64,000 nucleotides of DNA from the NCBI GenBank assembly GCA_004431415.1, contig QPMI01000039.1, positions 372,001-436,000 on the forward strand, written 5' to 3'. The notes beneath the pieces are model-generated. The model was not told the DNA's origin. It made no database searches and worked only from the letters and a program-made list of their open reading frames with translations. Numbering within the stretch: position 1 is the stretch's first letter; every line of letters starts with the position of its first letter. Positions 25,347-37,839 of this stretch are shown here, one piece after another. Origin of the DNA: Cyanophora paradoxa (lineage: Eukaryota > Glaucocystophyceae > Cyanophorales > Cyanophoraceae). A program made the translations under genes and the position numbers.

Positions 25347-25580
25347 CTGTAGAACTAGAAATATTTAGTGGGCTGCATATTTATAGTACTAAAAGTTTTT
25401 GGGCGATCTACTAAATATTTCTCGCCTGCTAAAGCCGAGAATTTGTAGGGGTAGCCCCGTCTCCGCCATACAAAAGCCCTGCGAAGGCTGCATGACCTAC
25501 TAAAAATTTACCAGCTGCTAAAGTGGCAGTTTTGGCGAAGTACTAATTATTTTCCTGTACTAAATTAACTAGTTCTACAG
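25347..25580. mobile_element. MITE-like element, family 1 relative, copy c
   Basis: A 234-bp element has inverted ends ctgtagaactag / ctagttctacag and TA on both flanks (25345-25346 and 25581-25582). Length, TA flanks, the first CTGTAG of the TIR and an internal gccatacaaaagc block are shared with the element at 22826. The internal words actaaa and ctgctaaag replace aattgccg. It is probably a diverged or sibling subfamily. Confidence 0.7.
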
Positions 25581-27186
25581 TACTAGGCTATATGCGGTCC
25601 GGTATACTAGTACCCGGTACCGTACGTATACCTTAGTACAGTACGAGGGCGCCCGGCCCCGATCGCGAGCCTGGAGGCTGGGGCCTGCCAGGCTGACTGG
25701 GGCCTCAGCTGCAGGGCCTGACGGTCCTGCCAGGCTGACCGGGCCTGGCGGCGGAGGCTGGCGCGGCACTGCGGCGGCAGTGGCGCCGGCCCAGTGGGGA
25801 CTGTGGCCCGTCCGACGGTCTGTCACTGTGGGGCCCGGGCCGCGCGCCCGGCCCTGCTAGGCTGGGCCCCTGGCCCCTGGGCCCTGGCCGGGCTGGCCCC
25901 CGCCGGCCCCCGGGCCCTGGGCGGCCGGGCCCTGCCCCCTCAGCCCCCCTGGGCCCTGGGCCCTGGGCCCTGGGCCCGGCCGCCCCGGCCCGCGGGCCGC
26001 GGCGGCGGCGCCGGGCCGCGGCCGGCGGCCCCACTGGGCCTGGGCGGGCCAGACTCGGGAGTCGGGCCGGGAGCCGGCGGGAGCGCCGGGAGGGCCGCTA
26101 GGCTGCCAGTCGCATCCGGCGCCTAGAGTTCTCGGACCGGCTGGCAAGTTCGCCCAGGAAACTCCGCCTAAGGCCCATAACTCGTAGCGTAGTCGGCGCT
26201 AGAACACGCGCCGACTGAGCCCTTCAAATAACTGGTCGCCTTCCGAAGTTCCAAAGTTCGTGGCGCGGCCACGCCGCCGTGACGCCGGCCCACGCCGTGA
26301 TCATGACGGGCACTGCGGCACGGCCCGCGGCCCGGCCGGGGGACGTGGGAGTCGACGTCCGACGGTCACGGCCCACGGGCCACGCGTACGGGACGCCAGT
26401 CAAGCTTTTTCCCCAGAAGTTCAAAAGCGACCAATGGCTGCGTAGAGAGTGATTTCAATTTTCAAGTGTCACAGGACTCGCGTCCGTCGACGTCACTGTG
26501 TCAAGCAATGAGATCGCGAGCGCAAGCTTCGATCGCAATTCAGCCTTCACTGCCCTCAGGCCTTCAGGCTTCAGGCCGTACTCAGCCTACTAGGCTAACT
26601 CAGGGCTTCAGGGCCAAATTCCGGCCAATTGCAAGTAATTCAGGCTCCGAGTCCCGGCCTCCGGAGTCCGGACCTGAGCCAGTGAGTCCTGAGTCCGGAC
26701 CCGGGAAACTGGCCATGGCGGGCCCGGGACTCGGAAATCCGAGGAACTTCGATCGCGACTCGATCGATATCGCGAGATTCGCGACTCGCGAGGCTCCCGG
26801 GATCGATATCCCGGCGTGACGTCGACGGCGGCGTCGCGATCGAGGCCCATCGATATCGAGGCTATAATCGAGCTACCCCGGCCTACCCGGGTAGAGTGAC
26901 AGTAGTATAAGTAGAGTCCCCATCGAGTCCCCGTCGATCGCGAACCCCGCGAGGATAGCCGCCGGGCCGGCTCCGAGGCTCTAACGGCCCCCCGACGGGC
27001 CCCCCCGGAGTCCGAGGCTCCGACCGTAGGCGGTGACTTCGACGGCGCAGATTCAAATTTGGATCTAGCTAAAACACTGTCACGAAGGCGCCAGCGCCAT
27101 GGCCAGCGCTGCGCCCCAGCCCGCCGCGCCGGGCGCCCCTCGCCCCGCCCGCGCCGGGGCCGGGCCGCCTCCGCCTCTGCTTAGGC
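25581..27186. other. Intergenic, very GC-rich simple-sequence spacer
   Basis: Positions 25660-26110 are dominated by repeats of ggccctgggccctggg and ctgccaggctga type. Positions 26440-27060 contain repeated tccgagtccgg and tcgatatcg words. Open frames on both strands encode low-complexity Pro/Gly/Ala and do not resemble proteins. Nothing coding is recognised until the end of the minus-strand MSH5 gene. Confidence 0.6.
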
Positions 27187-30100
27187 CTAGGCCTCCGCCG
27201 GCGCCGGCGCGCGCCCCTGCAGGCGCCCCTCGACCTCCGCGAGGAGGGCCCGCGGGTCCGCCGCCTCCAGGTCGGCCCCCGCCAGCGCCCGCGCCGCCCC
27301 GCGCAGCCGCCGCAGCTCCGTCCCCGCCCCCAGCGGCCCCTGCCGGCGCCGCCAGTTAGCTCGGAAATCGAAACTCGAAGAAGAAAGGGAGGAGGAGGAG
27401 GGGAAAGAGCTTTAATCTTAACAAAAGCTAGATTAGATCTAGATAGTCAACTATAGAAGGGGCAGGTCCAGCGCGAGCTTCGCACCGAAGCGGGGCCCGG
27501 GCCCGGGGTCCCTTGCCCATGGCCGCCCCCCTCGCCGCCGCGCCGGCGCTCGGCGGAGGAGGGGAGGGGGCGGATGGGGAGCCCCGAGGCGATGCGCCCC
27601 ACCACCTCCCCCGCCCTGCGCGTCATCGCGAACCGGATCAAATTAAAGCATTACTTCTTTCATGATCCAATCCAAGTATTCTCGCGATCACCTGTCGACG
27701 AGCTCGCGGGGGAGGCCGGCGGCGGCGGCGCAGCGGAGGCCGAAGCTGCCGGGGGCCGCCCCGGGGCGCAGCCGGTACAGGAAGACCAGGGGCGCCGTCG
27801 CCTCTGCGATCCGGTCCCGACCCGGTGACCTCGGCGCTGGCCAGATATATGCACGTGATCCGGAGCCGGCGGGGCAGGCGCCGGCAGGGCGGCGGCCCCG
27901 TCCCGACCCCGACACCCAGAGGAGGGGTGGGGGAGGGGGAGGGCGGGGACGGGCACGCGGACCGCGGGCGGCCTCGGGGGGGAGGAGGGCGTCCATGCGG
28001 AAGAGCGCCAGCCGCGGCTCCTGGGGGGAGGGGGGGGGGGGGGAAGGGGGGATTAATCGTGGGGATGGCGGGAGGCCCGGGGCTCGAGGGGGAGGGGCGG
28101 TCCGGAAATTACACTCCAAGCTGCGCGCCCGCGGGGGATTCATCGCGGGCATTGACGGGTGCGGAGGCCTGAAATGGGGCTCAAAGGGTAGCTATAGGGG
28201 CGATCCGGAAATTAAACTCCAAGCTTCAGTTTTGATTTGAAAGGAGGAGCTCGAGGAACGCGGAAGATTGCACGAATATTTGAATTCGAAGAACTCGAAG
28301 CTTCGATTTTGAAAGGAGGCAGGCAGAAAACCAATTTCGCAGTATTCGAGTATAGGCGCACGCGTACGCACGTCAGAGGGGAGGAGTCCGAAGCGGAGGA
28401 GCTCCCCAAAGTGAGTGCTGCGGGCGCCGGCCGACCCGATCACCCCGCGGGTCGATATCAGTGAATTCAGTTTCGAATTCGAATTCGAAGCTATAGCTAA
28501 ATCGAATCTTGCAGAAAATTAAAGTTCCACCTCAGAAGCGCCCGGGGGCAGTCGGCGCCCCTTTCGAGGAGGTGGCGGATCTGCGCATGCGGGTTCGGGG
28601 CCGATATCATCGCTGATCAGCGTTTTTCTGCTCGAGCTCTGCTTGGCGGCTTTATATATATATGAAACGTTTTAGAAATATTAATCAGCGGCTGGGCGTT
28701 GGGCGCACGGTCGCCGCGAGGATCGCGAGCCCGTCTGGCCGCGGGCGTCGCGAGCGGTGAGAAGGGGCCGGGAGCGGTGGAATCGAGGGCGCGCTCGGCG
28801 GCGTGTGCGCGTCGCACCGGCGAAGGCGGTGCCCTTGCCGAACTCGTCGAGGAGGAGGAGGGAGCGCCGCGTCGCCTCCCGCAGCATCCCCGCCACCTGC
28901 CGGCGCGCGCCGGGCCCAGTCGCGATCGCACTCGGATCTCACGGCGATCGATATCTATATCAGATACGGCTCTATATATAGCTAGATCCTTTTTACTTGA
29001 GCTCGTCATTGATTTTCGGCACCGGGATCGATCGCCTCGGCATTTAATTTCGGCGAGGTCGATGCGTTGTATACGTATACGTATACGGAATCTATAACCG
29101 GAGGCGATTGATATTGATATATGATCTATAACCGATCGGGCTCTCGTGCACGTGCATCCGGCCTCTGTATTCCGGCAACGGAATATTTAATCGATCGCCT
29201 GCGACGCCCGGCACCTGGGCGAGGTCGATGGCAAAGGCCGAGGCGGCGACGGAGACGCTCTCTCCGGTGCTCACCTGCGCGATCCAGTGCACGCATTAAT
29301 TTCATAGCCGCAGCCGACGAATTTCTAGAGGTAGAGGGGGACCGGTACCGACCCGCGCGGCGATGCGGTCCGTGAGCCCTATAAGCGCGCTGCGCGGGGT
29401 TGCAAATTGCGGAACGCCCAAAATAAAATTTTAAATGGAATCGCAGTTCTCGTTCGCGATCGGAGCTCGAGCTCGGCATTTCGCTTATATCACAGCTTTG
29501 AATTAGTTTTCGAAGACGTCCGGACCTCTCGGCGGGCACGAAGCTGCCGACGTGCGCCATGTATGTGATCAGCGCCACCTGCACGCACGCCGGGGCTCGA
29601 TTCAGTTCACGTTCAAGAAACGTAAGCTGCATATATACGAAATAGAATATATACGCGGAGGGATGATCATGATGGGCCTTTCGAATTCATTCCTATATAT
29701 AAGAACCGGCCGCGGGGCGGGCCGCGCGCGCGCGCCTGCTTCAGGTAGACGGACTTCCCTGAGGAGTTGGGCCCCGTCACGACCTGCATGCCGCACCCCA
29801 GCGCCCCCGGTCGCTTCGACATCGCCCCGCCCGCGATCGCGAGCTCCTTTCGGTGCGAATAACGAGCGCCCGCCTCGAATTCAGGCACCTGGACGGGCCC
29901 GCAGCCGGCCCCGGCCTCCGCGTCGATCACAGTGTCGTTCGGGATGAATCCCTGATCGTGATCATGAGCGGCCGGCGCCGGTGCGTGGCGCGAATTTCGA
30001 ACGACACGGAATTCGAAGAGCGCGGACCTGCGGAGCGCTGGCCGTGGCCGAGGCGGCCACCAACGCGCGCTCCTGCCTCGCAACGTTAACCGGACCGACA

Positions 30101-33100
30101 TTCGAAATTCCAATTTGCTACATCTTTAGCTATATATAGATCTAGACTGGATCTCGACCGCCAGGGAGCGGCATCTGCAGCCGACCGCCAGGGAGCGGCA
30201 TAGATCCGACAGGGGGCGGCAACGCGCGAATCCGAATTCCGAAGCCCCCGCGGCCGAGCCAGATCTAGAATCTCGATCTCTAGCGCTAGCTACAGATCTG
30301 GACTCGTTCCCGACAGGGATCCGGAGCGGCAGCTAGCGCGCGGACCTGGATGGGGTGCCGCCCGGCGACGATCCGGAGCACCGACTCCTCGGTGATGTCC
30401 GGCTGCGCGCGAAAACCGCAGGCGGGGAGCGCAATTCTCGCGTGTCAGTTCAACGCCACGTCGTCGGGCAGCGAAAATTCGAAATCGGCGCGCGCGCCCT
30501 TACGTAGCCGCCCTCGCGAGCCGCCGCGGCAAAGCTCAGCAGACTGCGCACATTAATTGAACTCGAGCGCAGGAAAGCAGATCTAGAGGCTAGGGGCCCG
30601 CGGCCGCACCAGTCGAGGGCGGCGAGCGCGGCGGATGCGGAGCGCAGCAGCGGCGCCATTCTGCGGCGGTCTCACATATATATAAATCTCGATCTGGATC
30701 CGGCGGCGCCGGCGGGGGCCGGGGCCGGGCGCGGGCGCGGGCTCGCGGTCGCACTCGAGGACGCGCTCCTCGACCTCGCGGACGACCCGCGCCTCCACGT
30801 CTGCCCCCGCCCCCCGCCCGTCGGTTCCCGGGCCGGGCCGGGGCCGGGGGCCCCCAGGGGCTCGAGCTTCAGGGGCGATCGCGAGCGAGCGCACCGACGA
30901 GCAGGCCGTGCACGTCCCCCAGCTGAGGGCGCACCCCGGAGCGGAGGCGTGAGCGGAGACGCTGACGGGCGCGGGCGGGCCTAGGCCTGGGCCTTGGGTC
31001 CGGGCGGGCCCGGGCTCGGACCTTGGCGTCGAGCTCGCGGCAGCGGGGCCCCTTGAAGTACGAGAAGTCTCCCGTCGCGAACTGCCGGGCCGTCGGTGCA
31101 GGCGCGGGCGCGGCACGTTCAATTTCGAATTCGAATTCGATCGCGAGGGCGCGCGAAAACGATGCCGACCGAGCTCGAGTGCTAGTCCTATAGCTAGTCC
31201 TAGGCGCAGGCGAGGACCCGGACCCGCGCGCAAAACCGATGAGAGGCGGGACCGGGGGGCCGCGGGCGGACCGCGAGCTCGAAGTCGGCGAGGCGGAGGG
31301 CGGGCCCGTGCTCCCGCGCCACCGCCAGCAGGTACCCTGCAGGGCGCGCGCGGCGGGGGCGGGGCGTCGCGGGCTTGCAATCGATATCGGCGGGGGGGGG
31401 CCCGGCGGGCTCGGCGATATCGATGCGTTGGCGGGGCAAAGCGTCCCGGGCTCGCAGTCGGAGGGGGGCGCGCGCATGCGCGGATATCGATGCATCGATG
31501 GCGGGCGCGGATCCGGAGTGTCCCGGGCTCGGGATCGATATCGGAGGGGGGCGCGCGCAGTCATCGATGGCGGGGGCGGGCCGGGGCGTCCCGGGTTCGA
31601 GCTCGGCGGGGGGAGCCCGGCGGGCTCGGCGATATCGATGCATTGGCCGGCGCGGATCCGGGCGCGTCCCGCGGCCGGGCTCGGCGGGGGGAGCTCGAGG
31701 GCGCGCAGAAAGCGATATCGATGGCGGGCCCGGCGCGGACCGATCTGGGGGAAGTAAACAAAGGAGGCGGCGGCGAGGGCGGCCGGCGGGGCCGCCCCCG
31801 TCTCGGCCGCCTCCCGCCGCAGCCGGGGCATCTCCTCCTCCGCCACCCTTTGCTGCCGCCACACTTGCGATCAGAGATGTAGAGCAGCGGCAGCCGCATA
31901 GATCTAGAGCGGCGCCGAAGCTTTCTAGCTATAGAGTAAATTCTTTTGTTTTAGCTTCTTCTCCTCTCTTGACGCCTCGAGCTCATATATAACGTCGACA
32001 CTTCGCCGAGCCCCCCCCCCCCCCCCCCCCCCCCCCCTACCACCCCTAGGCCTTGGCATTGGGGCCTGCGGGGCCGTGCCGGGGGCGGCCACGGGCGGCC
32101 ACGGGCGGCCACGGGCGGCCACGGGCGGCCACGGGCGGCCGCGGGCGGGCGGGCGCACGAGGATGTCGTCCATGGAGTCGTAGAGCGCCCGCAGCCGGTC
32201 CACCTCCCCCACCAGCCTGCGGACCGGAATCGAACGTTAACTCAATAACGCGCACGCGAGATCTAGGGTGGCCGCTAGCTATAGCGCTGGCCATGGGGCG
32301 TGCGCAGCGGGGGGGGGGGGGGGGGGGGGCGGACCCGGACGGATGCGCGGCCGGCCCGCCTCGGCGGACGCCTCCGGGTCGATGACAGAGAGGACGTTTC
32401 TGAGCGCGGGCAGGTCACATGTGCTGGCCAAACGCTAACGCTATAGCTGGCCAAGCGGCGCCCATCTGCAGCCCCTATAAAAAATTAAATCTAGTGATTT
32501 GTTACATGGATTGCAATTTGTCGTCCTACAAATCAGGCTTTGGTTAGGAATATGTGCAAATTAAAACGCACCTCAGGTAAGCCAAGTCGTGCCCGCTGAG
32601 TTGCTGGTCGATCTGCGAAGCGCGGCGCGCCGACGAAACGACGGGAGAGCTCACAGTTCGAGTTTCGCGTCAAGCTTAACTTCAGCGCGAAAATCGCTCA
32701 CGGAGCGCGCGATCGGTAAACCGGCGACGTGAGAGGGGGCGGTTCGGAATAGCTCTCGGATTCTTGCCGCGGCAGTGACGCTCTGGCGCCGAGCGGGATG
32801 TTAATATTTCCTCAAACAAAACCGCGGGAGGTTAAATATGTACAGGTGATTATTATAATAAAGGGAATAAAATTACAAATGGACATGAACCTCTGACAGG
32901 GCCACCCAGTCGCGGTGCGATGCACGAGCCTGCGAGATTAAGCGCGAAAATCGAGCGCGAAATCGAATTTCGCGACGGCTGCGGAAATTGATATTTCGCA
33001 TTTCGCGCCTTGCGGACGCGAGCGAGCAACCGATCCAGGTCCCTGACGCCCGCGAGGGCCCTCCGCAGACCCTCGACCAGCTCCTGGGCCGCCGGCTCGA

Positions 33101-34769
33101 TGAGCGCCTGCGCGCGAAAGTCGCATGCATAAATGAGATCTAAACATATATAAATGCATATTTGCAGCCGAAATCTGCATTAGATCCAGATATTCGCACA
33201 GCTAGCAGAGAATTCGAGCGGCACCTGGACTGCATCGAGGCGCTCGCCGATCGCCGCCGCGTCGCACGCGGGCCGCAGGAGCCACGTGCGCAGGAGCCGG
33301 CGACCGGCCGGAGTCTTCGTGCGCCCCAGCACGCCGTGCAGCGAGGGCGCTGAGCGCGGGAACACTCACAATTTGCAAAGCGGTTTCTAAAGCGCGGGGA
33401 GTTTAAAAGCGTTTTCTAAACCTAAGTTGCGATTGGCGTCCGCGCACCGCCCCTGCGGGCAAAGATCGAGAGGGCGGTCATCGTTCGGACGTCGACGCGA
33501 AGCAGGCGCGGGGGCGCGAGGTCCCGCAGGAGCGACACGCGCAGCCTGCGCGCCGCCGACGTCGACGCCGCCCCCCCCCCAGGAAACCCATGACCCCCCC
33601 CCAGGAAACCCATGACCAAATTTCAAGCGGGATCGCTGAAATTCAAGAGCACGCACGGGCGGGACGGGTCGAGGCCGCCCTCGAATTCGAACTCTGCCCC
33701 GGGCCCGGACGAGCACGAGCGGTCGCGCACGTAGCCCAGCAGCGCCCCTGCGGTCGCAATCGCGAGGCGCGCGTGTGAGGAATTAAAGCGCAGGAGCTTG
33801 AGCTCGCGATGTCGAGCTCAGGCGGGGCTGTATATAGCTACCCGCGGCGCGGACCGCCTCGCGGTCTCCGGGGTCCAGGATCGTCGAGGCGCGCGCGAAG
33901 CCGCCCCGCGGCCCGCCGGCGACCTGGCAGAAGGGGCGGGTGTCAGTTTTCGCGGACGTCCCCGGCGCCGGCGCCGGATCCGGGCCGGAGCGGGCGTTCC
34001 ACGCCCGCGGGCCGGGCCGGGCCGGGACGGGACGCCCCGCGCACGCCGACCTCGAGGGCTTCGACGCGGGCGAGGGCGCCTTCGTACGCAAACTCTCTGC
34101 GAGAAAATATCGGTCAAGGTTTGAAATTGAACTAAAGCTTAGGCTTTATAATTAATGTGAGCTCATAATCAAGGTTCGCGCTGGCACCAAAGATTCGCGC
34201 TTCACAATATCCCGATCCGCAAAATCAACCATTGAACTGCAAGCGCGCGCACTTGGCCGGAAGAATCGCAACAGAGAAGCCATCCGCGTCCTCGTCGACT
34301 GAAGAATTCGAATGCGCAGGAATTCAAAAGAGGTACCGGTATTGTTTCGAATGCGGACCAGCACGGCGAAGGGCGGCGTGGAGCGATTCGTCCTCGCGCG
34401 CGTTCGTGATGATGACCGTTGGCTGAAGAGTTCAAAGCCCTTTCAAAGCTTTATTTCTCGCGCGTGACCATGATATGCACGTGCACCTGAACATCGTATT
34501 TAACTGTGCGAGCGAAAGACATCGGAACGAGAAGGACTCGCGATCATCGAATCAAAACTCGCGTGCTCATAATCACCCAGATCTAAGAGGCCGTAGTCTT
34601 CGCCCTCCTCGGCCTGGCTAACGCGAAGCTCCTCTGTAGCGCCGTCCCATGCAGCAAGACCGAGCTTTCCGCGCTGCCAAACCGCGGCGAGCACCACGAG
34701 CTGCGCATGCGCATATGCGTGCCGCGCAGTCATTGGAATTTCGCGCTCAGTTTTCGAAGGCATATGCAT
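27187..34769 (-). CDS. MSH5: MutS homologue 5 (meiotic crossover factor)
   Basis: MSH5 pairs with MSH4 to form the meiotic MutSgamma clamp that stabilises recombination intermediates. N-terminal exon (ATG 34769, alternative 34763) reads 'LAAVWQRGKLGLAAWDG'. Core exons include 'SLHGVLGRTKTPAGRRLLRT' (33300s), 'DFSYFKGPRCRELDAKV' (31040s) and 'ITEESVLRIVAGRHP' (30350s). The ATPase has Walker A 'VVTGPNSSGKSVYLKQ' (29770s), 'ALITYMAHVGSFVPAE', 'SAFAIDLAQV', Walker B 'SLLLLDEFGKGTAFADGLAI' (spliced) and 'ALLSTHFGELLRFGLLPSD' (spliced). C-terminal exons carry 'PLVFLYRLRPGAAPGSFGL' and 'GEVVGRIASGLPIRP'. The last intron (about 27344-27484) has a ctaac branch point, and the last exon ends at TAG 27187-27189; without that intron the frame would stop at 27451. 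The SSGKS P-loop with no mismatch-recognition domain I fits MSH4/MSH5, and DEFGKGT plus the C-terminal tail favour MSH5. About 25 exons; introns 60-400 bp. Confidence 0.92.
32011..32140. repeat. Poly-C run and 10-bp tandem repeat in an MSH5 intron
   Basis: A run of 27 C (32011-32037) is followed by about six head-to-tail copies of acgggcggcc (about 32084-32140). Both lie beside the exon reading 'GEVDRLRALYDSMDDILV' of MSH5 and are most simply intronic. Confidence 0.8.
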
Positions 34770-37700
34770 TCGCAATTATATGGCCGCACCATCTCGCTGC
34801 CCAGGCTCGTGGCTGCAGCGTCGGCGTTGCAATTGTACATGTCGACGTCGTCTCGATCTCTTTCGTCGACTTCATCGAGATCCGCGGCGCCTCCTTGTAT
34901 CTGCTCGGCCGCAGGCGAAGCGTGCACGTTGGCGGCCATCGATCGCGATATCGAGCTCGAACGCCGCGCGCGGGCGGGGGCCGCGGGCCGGGGGGCTAGA
35001 TCTAGAGGACGAGCTAGTATATACGTATACATATGTACGTATATACGTAGCTAGAATTTCGCGAAGAGATCGCCGATCGATATATATAAATAGAGTCGCG
35101 ATCGAGCTCGAGGGATCGATCGCGACGCCGATCGACGCACTCACTGATCAGAATTTCTAGATCTCTAAATTCCAAAATTTTCCAGGATATATATAGATCA
35201 TATCATATAGATATATTTCCAGGAGGCGTGATGGGGCGACGAGGGCTCCGCTCCCCTCCTCACGTGCACGTGGGACGGTCGTGGGAGGGGACGTCGACCG
35301 GAGAGCTCGAGACTGCGAGAAATGATGTGCACGTGCCGCAGTGCTGCCGATCACGTCTAGCGAACTTCGGAAGCCTTGCACGTATGCACTAGAGGTACTC
35401 CATGCGGCAGCATGCGCAGGCGACACGTGCACGAGGCCGCCGGGCCGGTTCCTGCAGCTGCCTCACCCGAGCAAATTGTTTTCACGTGCACGCGTACGAG
35501 GCTGATCATGAGCGTGAGGGGGTGCCACGGTGAGCTAGTGCAAAGAGAAAGACTGCTCTACGGCTGGGTTGGGACTCGGACCGGAGCCGGAGGGGCACGA
35601 CTAGACTCTGAGAGGCCTTGCAATTCATGATTGGTGCTCTCTGCAGCTGCGTCCGGCGCTGCCAGGCTGGCTGCTCCGGATCCGCCGCGCGCGGCCGGGC
35701 CAGCGGGGGCGGCGGCGGAGGCGGCGGAGGAAGCGGCGGAGAGGCGCCGGCTGCGATGGTCTTAGGAGGCCGAGCAGCTGCAGGTCTGCAACGTTGCCCG
35801 CAGGGCCGGGGGGGGGGGGGGGGGGGGGGGGGGAGGCGGGGAGTGGGGGCCGGGGCGGGGTCGGGGCGGCCCGGAGGCCGCCCAAGTCGCGACTCGCGAC
35901 AGCTGCGGCGGCCGCGGAGCGGGGTCGGCGGGCCGGGGCCGGGGGCCGGGGCCGGGGGCCGGGGCCGGGGGCCGGGCCCGGGGGGGGGGGGGGTCGGGGC
36001 GGGCTCGCCGCAGGCTCGGGGCGGGGCGCCGGGGCGCCGCGCCGCGGGCGTCCGACGCCGGACCGACGGTCGGGCCCGGGGCCCTGGGGCCGGGCGGCCG
36101 GGCGGCGCCGCGGCGGCGCCCCGGCGGGCGGCCGCGGGCAGCGCTACCGTAAAACACTTAAGTACAAATATGATCTACCCGGTAGTAGTACCGTGATATA
36201 CGCACGGTAGCGCGCTCAAAAACTTCCAAAACTATCATAAGTAGTATACGCCTACTATACAGCTACTAATAGCCTACTACTAGCATACGTATATACGCAC
36301 GGGTTCGTCGACGCGCCTCTTCCAAACTGATTGGTCGGTTTCTGTTCAAGCTGGTTGGTTGAGGAGGTTTTTTTGAAGTGTTTTTTTAAGTACGCATGCA
36401 TACTGGGTGTTTACTGGCTAGCGCTCGAGGTTCTGACTGGACAGCTGCAGGGGAACTTGAAATGGGAACGTACCGAGTATTACCGACTTGAAAGACCGAT
36501 TCGTCAGCCAGCCCGGCGGTTGGCCAGAGGCCGGCTCTGATGCTGGCCGGCTGGCCAGCGCTAGGCTGCCGCTAGCCGCTGCATAGGCCGCTGAGCCTGG
36601 CCGATCAAGCCCGGCGCCCCGGAGACTAGCCTAGTAGCTAGGACCGGAATTCTAGCAAGAGCCTAGGCCTGCCAAGCTTAAAGAGGCTGCAGCAGCTACC
36701 GGCCTAGCTGCCAGGCTGCCGGCCTAGCTGCCAGGCTGGCGGCTCAGCCGCGGCTGGCCGCCTGAGCCAGCTAGCCTAGTAGCTGCAGCCTGCAGCCAGC
36801 TGCAGGCCTGCAGCTGCAGCCTGCAGCCTGCAGGTTGCCGCAGTGCAGCCCGGCCAGCGGCAGGCGGGCCTGAGCGCGTGACTCGCGGCGTGAGCCTCCT
36901 GAGAGAGTACCGTAAAACAGAATATTAAGGTACGCACTTTATTATGTCATCCCCAAATTATGTCGCCTCGGACGGGACATTATTCCCGGACATACCGACA
37001 TAATTTGGGGCCGTCATAGTAGGACACGCTCAGTCGTACCCCACCAAATTTACCGTCCCATACAAGCCTGAAAATTGCATCCCGACATAATTTGGGGACG
37101 TCATATTTCGCATAGAGAAGGGTCGGGTTTTAAAACGACATAAATTTGACCGTCATATTATTATGTTTTACGGTACTGCTGTCCGCCGGGCCGACTCGGC
37201 GACGGTCATGATCACCGCCCTCGCCGAGTCGGCGCCCTGCAGGCTGCAGGCTGCAGGCCTAGGCTGCAGCTGTACAGCCTAACTTAAGTTAAGCGGCGCG
37301 CGAGCGCATCATGGCATGACAGTCAGAGTCAAGTCACTCACAGGACTCGTGAGTCCGACGGTCGTGACAGGAGTCACAGGCTCACAGCTCACTATGACTC
37401 TCAGAGTCTCTGAGTCACTCATCGTCGAGTCATCGATCCTGCCCGCGCGCGGCCGGTGCCGCTTGGACCGCTCCTAGCTAGGCCTGCGCATGCAGCGTAT
37501 CGACCCATGGCCAGCGAACTTTGGAATCCATCGATGCCTGCACGTGCACCTGCAGGCTGCAGCTGCAGCTAGTGCCGCTGATCCGAGTGATCGACTTCCG
37601 AAGTTCTGCTGCAAAATTTAAAGTTCTGCGCGTGCCGCAGTGCTTTCCGAAAAAGTTCATACAGTACTACTACTAGTATATACACACGATCAGCAAATCT

Positions 37701-37839
37701 GTCCAAGAACAAGCCTTCTGAAGCTTAAGAGTTCGCAACAAGCGTCCTTCATATCGATCAGCTGCAGCTGCAGCAGTGCAAATGTTTCAGCTGCAGAGAG
37801 CTTAGAGAAGCGCACGCGAGCTCTTCCGAATTCCCGGCC
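34770..37839. other. Intergenic spacer between MSH5 and a START-like gene; repeat-rich
   Basis: Positions 34770-35640 presumably include the MSH5 promoter, but no motif can be assigned. The stretch 35640-36140 is extremely GC-rich, with a 26-base poly-G run (35808-35833) and ggccggggccgggggcc repeats (about 35930-35990). Positions 36660-36860 hold tandem ccggcctagctgccaggctg and ctgcagcctgcaggc words. A MITE-like element lies at 36910-37173. No coding exon is recognised. Confidence 0.55.
36910..37173. mobile_element. MITE-like element, family 2, copy a
   Basis: A 264-bp non-coding element has imperfect terminal inverted repeats ccgtaaaacagaatatta / tattattatgttttacgg and TA on each side (36908-36909 and 37174-37175). 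Internally it has sub-terminal words ccaaattatgtc and gacataatttggg in both orientations, so it could fold into a long hairpin. A second, shorter copy lies at 49729-49898. The structure fits a TA-inserting, non-autonomous DNA transposon. Confidence 0.75.

Noticed and set aside
22500-25600. CRISPR-like or satellite array
   Set aside because: Repeats are long tandem units and inverted-repeat elements without regular short repeat-spacer structure.
27099-27359. A plus-strand Pro/Ala-rich small protein
   Set aside because: The opposite strand is the last exon of MSH5, with a proper branch point, acceptor and in-frame stop.
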